From contig NZ_QGTR01000001.1 of NCBI RefSeq assembly GCF_003182275.1, positions 782,130 to 846,129 of the forward strand: a stretch of DNA of 64,000 nucleotides, in the 5' to 3' direction. The position numbers and the translations under genes are program-made. The notes under the pieces were generated by a model. It ran no database searches and was not told where the DNA came from. It saw nothing but the letters and a program-made list of their open reading frames with translations. How positions within the stretch are numbered: the stretch's first letter is position 1; every line of letters begins with the position of its first letter. Below are positions 59,913 to 64,000 of this stretch, one piece after another. Source of the stretch: Hoeflea marina. Its GTDB lineage: Bacteria; Pseudomonadota; Alphaproteobacteria; Rhizobiales; Rhizobiaceae.

Positions 59913-61176
59913 TTTCAACCATCCCGTCTGTCCTGACCTGCCAGGTCTGTATGCCATTGTTGTGATAGATCGAATTGACACCGCGAACGGCGCGAAGCGC
60001 GTCCTTCGTCGGCTGCACATAGCCGTCCTCGTCGATGGCGCGCGACTGCAGGAACATCTCCGATCCGTCCCAGTCGATTTCCAGATAGAACCGGTGCAGC
60101 GCCTTGGGCAGGCTCGGTCCGTCGATCCGCGCCGTGCGCCAGTTGCGGCCGCCGTCGATGGTGACATCGACGCGGGAGATCCGACCGCCGCCCGACCAGG
60201 CAAGCCCGGTGATCACCAGCGGCCCCTTGCCGTGGGTGACCGGCGCCTGCGGGCTGGGGCTGGTGATCACCGACTTGACGTCCATCAGGAAGGTATGCCG
60301 GCGCGCCTTGCCGTCGGGCATGAGGTCAGTGTATTTCGACGTCTCCTCGCGCTGCGCCCAGGGCGCATCGCCCACTTCCAGGCGCCGGAGCCACTTGACC
60401 CACATGTTGCCCTCCCAGCCGGGCACCACCAGCCGGACCGGATAACCCTGTTCGGGGCGAAGCGCCTCGCCGTTCATCTTGAAGGCGACCAGGCAATCGT
60501 CGAGCGCCTTGTCCATCGGAATCGAGCGGGTCATGGCGGACGCATCGGCGCCCTCGGCAAGCAGCCACGAGCCGCCCGGCTTCACCCCGGCTTCGGCCAG
60601 CAGGTATCTGAGCGGCACGCCGGTGTACATCACGCAATGGACCATGCCGTGGGTGAACTGACAGCCGTTGAGCTGGGCGCCGCGCCACTCCATGCCGGAA
60701 TTGGCCGCGCATTCGAGGAAGTAGATGCGGTTCTCGCGCGGGAACCGCTTAAGGTCCTCCATCGTGAAGACCAGGGGCGTATCGACCATGCCGTTGATTA
60801 TGATCCGGTGGTCGGCGGGGGCGATCACCGCCTTGCCGCCGTGATGGCGCTCGAAGCACAGTCCGTTGGGCGTGATGATGCCGTCGAGCTCGTGCAGCGG
60901 CGTGAAGTTGATCGACGAGATCGGGTCGGCCGTCAGCCAGGGGACATCGCGGCGCACCACTTCGGCCTCGAATTGCGACGGCTGGCCATAGGGTGCCGCG
61001 TCGACGCCATCGCCGGGATAGCGGTTCCAGTCCTGAATCTCGGTGATCAGCGGATCGCCCGCCGCCCGCGCAGCGGCGGATCCCGCCATCAGCGCGGCGC
61101 CGCCGGCAAGTCCCGACTTCAGAAAGGATCGTCGCGACCGCTGCAACGCGGAGTCGATGATGCTCGTGGATGTCAT
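59896..61176 (-). CDS. soxC: SoxC, molybdenum cofactor subunit of sulfur dehydrogenase
   Basis: About 426 aa, sulfite-oxidase family. A twin-arginine signal (RSRRSFLKSGLAGGAALMAGSAAARA) directs the folded protein to the periplasm. The molybdenum-ligand cysteine is in FLECAANSGMEW near residue 156. The C-terminal dimerisation domain begins about residue 300 (VTHGKGPLVITGLAWSGGGRISRVDVTIDGG). ATG 61176 is chosen since GGAG lies 6 bp before it; an ATG two codons earlier has the ribosome site immediately adjacent. Overlap with soxD supports a SoxCD complex. It removes six electrons from the protein-bound sulfane sulfur. Confidence 0.93.
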   Translation of the reverse strand: MTSTSIIDSALQRSRRSFLKSGLAGGAALMAGSAAARAAGDPLITEIQDWNRYPGDGVDAAPYGQPSQFEAEVVRRDVPWLTADPISSINFTPLHELDGIITPNGLCFERHHGGKAVIAPADHRIIINGMVDTPLVFTMEDLKRFPRENRIYFLECAANSGMEWRGAQLNGCQFTHGMVHCVMYTGVPLRYLLAEAGVKPGGSWLLAEGADASAMTRSIPMDKALDDCLVAFKMNGEALRPEQGYPVRLVVPGWEGNMWVKWLRRLEVGDAPWAQREETSKYTDLMPDGKARRHTFLMDVKSVITSPSPQAPVTHGKGPLVITGLAWSGGGRISRVDVTIDGGRNWRTARIDGPSLPKALHRFYLEIDWDGSEMFLQSRAIDEDGYVQPTKDALRAVRGVNSIYHNNGIQTWQVRTDGMVENVEIS

Positions 61177-61240
61177 GCGCATCTCCAGGTAGGTACTCGT
61201 GCTGTGAATTCGTCAGCGCCGTCGGGCGCCTGTGCTGCGG

Positions 61241-62935
61241 TCAGGCGATGACCTTGACCGAATGGTTTTCGTTGACCGTGACGACGGGATTCTTCGCCAG
61301 ATGCGCCTCGACCACGTCCCAGATCGGCGGGCCTTCAGTCGCCTCGTTGACCGATGCCCAGCCGGCGACCGCGTAGTCGCGGCCGGCCTCGATCGCCTCG
61401 CCGGACTTGAGCAGCGTCATGCCGGAAATGCGCGAGCCGATCGGCTGGTTGATGTCGATCGTGTAGCCCATCCCGCCGAGCCGGACCATGTCGCCGCCCT
61501 GCTGGTAATAGGGGTCGGTGTTGAACAGGTTGTCCGCCACGTCCTCTAGGATGTCCTTGATCGTGGTGCCGGTCATCATCGATCGGTAGGCGGCCGGATA
61601 GGTCATGGCGCAGGCGCTGTGCAGATCCTCCACCGTGATCGCCTGCCCTGGCAACAGGCTCGCGCCCCATCGGAAGCCCGGCGACAGCGAGATGTCGGCC
61701 TCGCGCTCCGACAGCAGCGCATCGCAGAACAGGTCGTCGAAGGTGCCGTTGAAATTGCCGCGGCGGTAAAGCAGCGAGTCCGTCCGGCCGAGCTCGCGGG
61801 CGAGTTCCGCCTCGTAGGGCGCGCGCACCTTGTCGATCAGCGCGGTCATCTCCGCATCCGGCGCGATCACGTCGGAAAACACCGGGATCAGCCTGTGGCC
61901 GTAGCCCTGCACCTTGCCGCCGCGCACGTCGAGATCAACCCGCGAGACGAACTTGCCGTTCGAGCCCGAGGCAATGACCAGCGTCTGGTTGACAATGACC
62001 GGCTCGGGCAGCGCATCATGGGTGTGGCCGGTGAGAATGACGTCGATGCCCTCGACGCGGCTCGCCATCTTGCGATCTACGTCAAAGCCGTTGTGCGACA
62101 GGAGCACCACCACGTCCGCGCCGGCGGCGCGGGCGTCCGCCACGTTCTTGATCACGTCCTCCTCGCGGATGCCGAAGGACCAGTCCGGGAACATCCAGCG
62201 CGGATTGGCAATCGGCGTGTAGGGGAACGCCTGGCCGATGACGGCGACCTTGACGCCGCCCTTCTCGAACATCTTCCAGGCCTCGAAGGCCGGCTCGTTC
62301 CACTCGGCGTCGTAGATGTTACCGCCGAGGAACGAGAACGGCAGACCATCGACAAGCTCCTTGACGCGCTCCGCGCCATAGGTGAATTCCCAGTGCCCGG
62401 TCATGGCGTCGGGCGAGAGTGCGTTCATCAGCTCGACCATGTCGGCGCCGGCGGTCTGGTTGGCGGTGTAGGAGCCCTGCCAGGTGTCGCCGCCGTCCAG
62501 CAGCAGCACATTGTCCTCGCCGCGGTCGGCGCGGATCCGCTTGACGATCGTCGCCACCCGGTCGAGACCGCCCATCCGACCGTAGCTCTTGGCCAGCGAG
62601 ACGAAATCCTCCGATGTCAGCGCATAGGCCTGAGGGCTGCCCGGCTCGATGTTGTAGAGCTTGAGGAAGTCGGCGCCGGTGACATGCGGCGGCAGGCCCT
62701 TGACCTCGCCGACGCCGAGATTGATCGACGGCTCGCGGAAATACAGCGGTTTGACCTGGGCATGGATGTCAGTGATGTGGATCAGCGTGACTGTGCCGAC
62801 TCCGTCCATCGACAGGAGATCGTCCTCGCTGAGCATCTGCTGGGCGGACGCTTTGCTCCAGCCGCCCCGAAAGTCCGGGCCGGCGATGGCGGAGAGCGCC
62901 ACCGTTGCCATCAGGAATTCGCGCCGATTGATCAT
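61241..62935 (-). CDS. soxB: SoxB, S-sulfosulfanyl-L-cysteine sulfohydrolase
   Basis: 564 aa, 5'-nucleotidase-like metallohydrolase of the Sox system. A Tat-like signal (NRREFLMATVALSAIAG) is present. The dimanganese site residues lie in LIHITDIHAQVKP, LLLDGGDTWQGSYTA, VVLLSHNGFDVD and ILTGHTHDALPEPV. The C-terminal domain has GFRWGASLLPGQAITVEDLHSACAMTYP. It hydrolyses the terminal sulfonate from SoxY-cysteine-bound thiosulfate, releasing sulfate. GGAG precedes ATG 62935. It is located between soxA (111 bp upstream) and soxC (64 bp downstream). Confidence 0.96.
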   Translation of the reverse strand: MINRREFLMATVALSAIAGPDFRGGWSKASAQQMLSEDDLLSMDGVGTVTLIHITDIHAQVKPLYFREPSINLGVGEVKGLPPHVTGADFLKLYNIEPGSPQAYALTSEDFVSLAKSYGRMGGLDRVATIVKRIRADRGEDNVLLLDGGDTWQGSYTANQTAGADMVELMNALSPDAMTGHWEFTYGAERVKELVDGLPFSFLGGNIYDAEWNEPAFEAWKMFEKGGVKVAVIGQAFPYTPIANPRWMFPDWSFGIREEDVIKNVADARAAGADVVVLLSHNGFDVDRKMASRVEGIDVILTGHTHDALPEPVIVNQTLVIASGSNGKFVSRVDLDVRGGKVQGYGHRLIPVFSDVIAPDAEMTALIDKVRAPYEAELARELGRTDSLLYRRGNFNGTFDDLFCDALLSEREADISLSPGFRWGASLLPGQAITVEDLHSACAMTYPAAYRSMMTGTTIKDILEDVADNLFNTDPYYQQGGDMVRLGGMGYTIDINQPIGSRISGMTLLKSGEAIEAGRDYAVAGWASVNEATEGPPIWDVVEAHLAKNPVVTVNENHSVKVIA

Positions 62936-63046
62936 GTCTCAACTCCGGACAATATTCCGCTCCGGCCGGCTCGTGGCCAGCGTCGGGGCATGCGTTGGAT
63001 TTCAATAGTCGATCCGGGCGGCGCGCTGCCGCCCGGCATATGGCGC

Positions 63047-63898
63047 CTACTGGCGAACCGAGGGCGTTTCGACCGACAGGCCGGTTCCCCGCCAGGTGAC
63101 ATAGGTCTCAAGCGCCATCAACTCGTCCGAGAATGCCTTCGGAAATTCGGCCCGGGTGTCGCGGATGCAGCCGCGGAAGCGGTTGTGCAGCGATGTCAGG
63201 CCGGAATTGAGGCGATAGGTCGGAAAGCCGTTGACCTGACCCTGGCTGAGATGGTCGGCGCGGATGTACTTGCCCATCGAAGCCTCGTGGCAGGAGGCGC
63301 AGGACAGGTTGAGCTGGCCGGTGCGGGTGTAATAGACATCCTTGCCCTTTTCCCACCACGACTGCAGGTCGCCCTGGGTCAGATCCAGCTGCACCGGCAC
63401 GCCCAGCGACTGGTTCTTGATGAAGGCTGTCAGTTCCCGCTGCCCGCCCTTGTCGAATTCATAGGCCTCGGCGCCCATGTTCTCGGTCCGGCACTTGTTG
63501 ATCTGCAGTTCGATGTTGATCGGCTTCTTCGAGTCGGCGTCCCACTTGGGATAATTGGCCGCAATGCCCTTCATGCTGACCGAAGCGTCGTCGTGGCAGC
63601 TGGCGCAGGACTTGCCGGCCGTGCCCTCGACCGTGTTCCAGATCGCTTCGCCCTCCTCGACAGCAAGCATGCCGGGATTTTCGAACGAATCAACCTCAAG
63701 CGCGCGAGTCTCGCCTTCCCGGAAGAGCCAGCCGGACAGGACCTCGTCGAAGGGATGCCCTTCCGGTGCCTTGGCGCGGGAAATCATTTCCTGTCCGTCG
63801 ATCACCAGCGTGTCGTCGACCGGATCGGCCCTCGAGCCCACCATGCCGGCCAGCAGCATCGCCAGCGCCAGTCCCGATGTCATCAATCGCTTAGTCAC
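63047..63898 (-). CDS. soxA: SoxA, dihaem cytochrome subunit of L-cysteine S-thiosulfotransferase
   Basis: About 283 aa. GTG 63898 is the start because GGAGG stands exactly 7 bp before it; the frame is open for 48 bp upstream. The signal peptide is TSGLALAMLLAGMVGSRA. Two haem-binding CASCH motifs occur at residues 98-102 and 200-204, so this is the dihaem form. The active-site cysteine is in FRGCIRDTR near residue 244. With SoxX it attaches thiosulfate to the SoxY cysteine. SoxX is not in the window and presumably lies further upstream. Confidence 0.94.
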   Translation of the reverse strand: MTKRLMTSGLALAMLLAGMVGSRADPVDDTLVIDGQEMISRAKAPEGHPFDEVLSGWLFREGETRALEVDSFENPGMLAVEEGEAIWNTVEGTAGKSCASCHDDASVSMKGIAANYPKWDADSKKPINIELQINKCRTENMGAEAYEFDKGGQRELTAFIKNQSLGVPVQLDLTQGDLQSWWEKGKDVYYTRTGQLNLSCASCHEASMGKYIRADHLSQGQVNGFPTYRLNSGLTSLHNRFRGCIRDTRAEFPKAFSDELMALETYVTWRGTGLSVETPSVRQ

Positions 63899-63951
63899 TT
63901 CAATTCCTCCCACCGAAGAACAACAAAGGGCCCCAACCCGTTGCATCTTCT

Positions 63952-64000
63952 CTATTTCACCTCGATTGCCTGCTCGCTCTCATAGACCGAGCCGTCATCA
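63952..64000 (-). CDS. soxZ: SoxZ, C-terminal end only (runs off the window)
   Basis: Only the last 15 codons and the TAG stop are inside the window. They read DDGSVYESEQAIEVK, which fits the final beta-strands of SoxZ (Paracoccus SoxZ ends DDDGSVYED...PIAV). SoxZ is the partner of the carrier protein SoxY. The position immediately upstream of soxA also agrees with the usual soxXYZABCD order. Confidence 0.75.
   Translation of the reverse strand, partial: DDGSVYESEQAIEVK

Noticed and set aside
61619-63985. 788-aa plus-strand open frame
   Set aside because: Antisense to soxB and soxA, whose haem, metal and signal motifs are unmistakable.
1-64000. tRNA, rRNA, CRISPR arrays, transposases, integrases or phage genes
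   Set aside because: None was seen on either strand; no regularly spaced direct repeats and no recognisable recombinase proteins.

Overview
The window is GC-rich, densely coding DNA from an alphaproteobacterium, most probably a Rhizobiales/Hyphomicrobiales member (Hoeflea/Aminobacter/Mesorhizobium-like). The evidence is a full-length cyclic beta-1,2-glucan synthase (NdvB/ChvB), GGAAC-N16/17-CGTT promoters of the EcfG general-stress type, DUF3008 and DUF3309 small proteins, and a sox operon. The genus is inference. I saw no tRNA, rRNA, CRISPR array, transposase or phage gene. Most very long antisense reading frames are shadows of high-GC genes.

Layout. (1) 0.2-4.5 kb: a four-gene operon (CitE-like lyase, MmgE/PrpD, acyl-CoA dehydrogenase, mesaconyl/itaconyl-CoA hydratase-like) that looks like a branched C5-dicarboxylate catabolic unit. 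(2) 4.7-7.7 kb: two envelope proteins of unknown function and a convergent DUF2235 hydrolase. (3) 7.9-9.9 kb: a Kup potassium transporter. (4) 9.9-13.2 kb, minus strand: patatin, acetoacetate decarboxylase, cytochrome b561 and 3-hydroxybutyrate dehydrogenase. (5) 13.5-27.6 kb: a large catabolic locus of unknown substrate. It holds a Rieske oxygenase, a class III aminotransferase, a polyamine-type ABC transporter, a CPT-like kinase, a BetI-like TetR regulator, a methyltransferase, two PYROXD2/phytoene-desaturase-like flavoproteins and a GcvT-like folate protein. Three of its promoter regions carry the same operator-like palindrome (ATTGAAT-N4-GTTCA). (6) 27.6-35.3 kb: a carnitine/gamma-butyrobetaine catabolic operon with its GlxA-type regulator, ending in glycine betaine plus acetoacetate.

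(7) 35.5-41.4 kb: fumarase and several small stress genes, three of which have clear EcfG-type promoters, plus an orphan HisKA_2 sensor kinase and a small ORF with a fourth such promoter. (8) 41.6-50.2 kb: ndvB. (9) 50.5-58.4 kb, minus strand: a small membrane protein with a fifth EcfG-type promoter, then the pbpC/alpha-2-macroglobulin pair. (10) 58.8-64 kb, minus strand: sulfur oxidation genes soxZ (partial)-A-B-C-D.

How it fits together. Region 6 should turn gamma-butyrobetaine or carnitine into glycine betaine and acetoacetate. Region 4 handles acetoacetate and 3-hydroxybutyrate. Region 5 contains oxygenase, flavoprotein and folate-dependent functions that suit N-demethylation of a methylated amine, possibly glycine betaine or a relative. 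The enzyme families are read from sequence. The joint pathway and the substrate of region 5 are inference.
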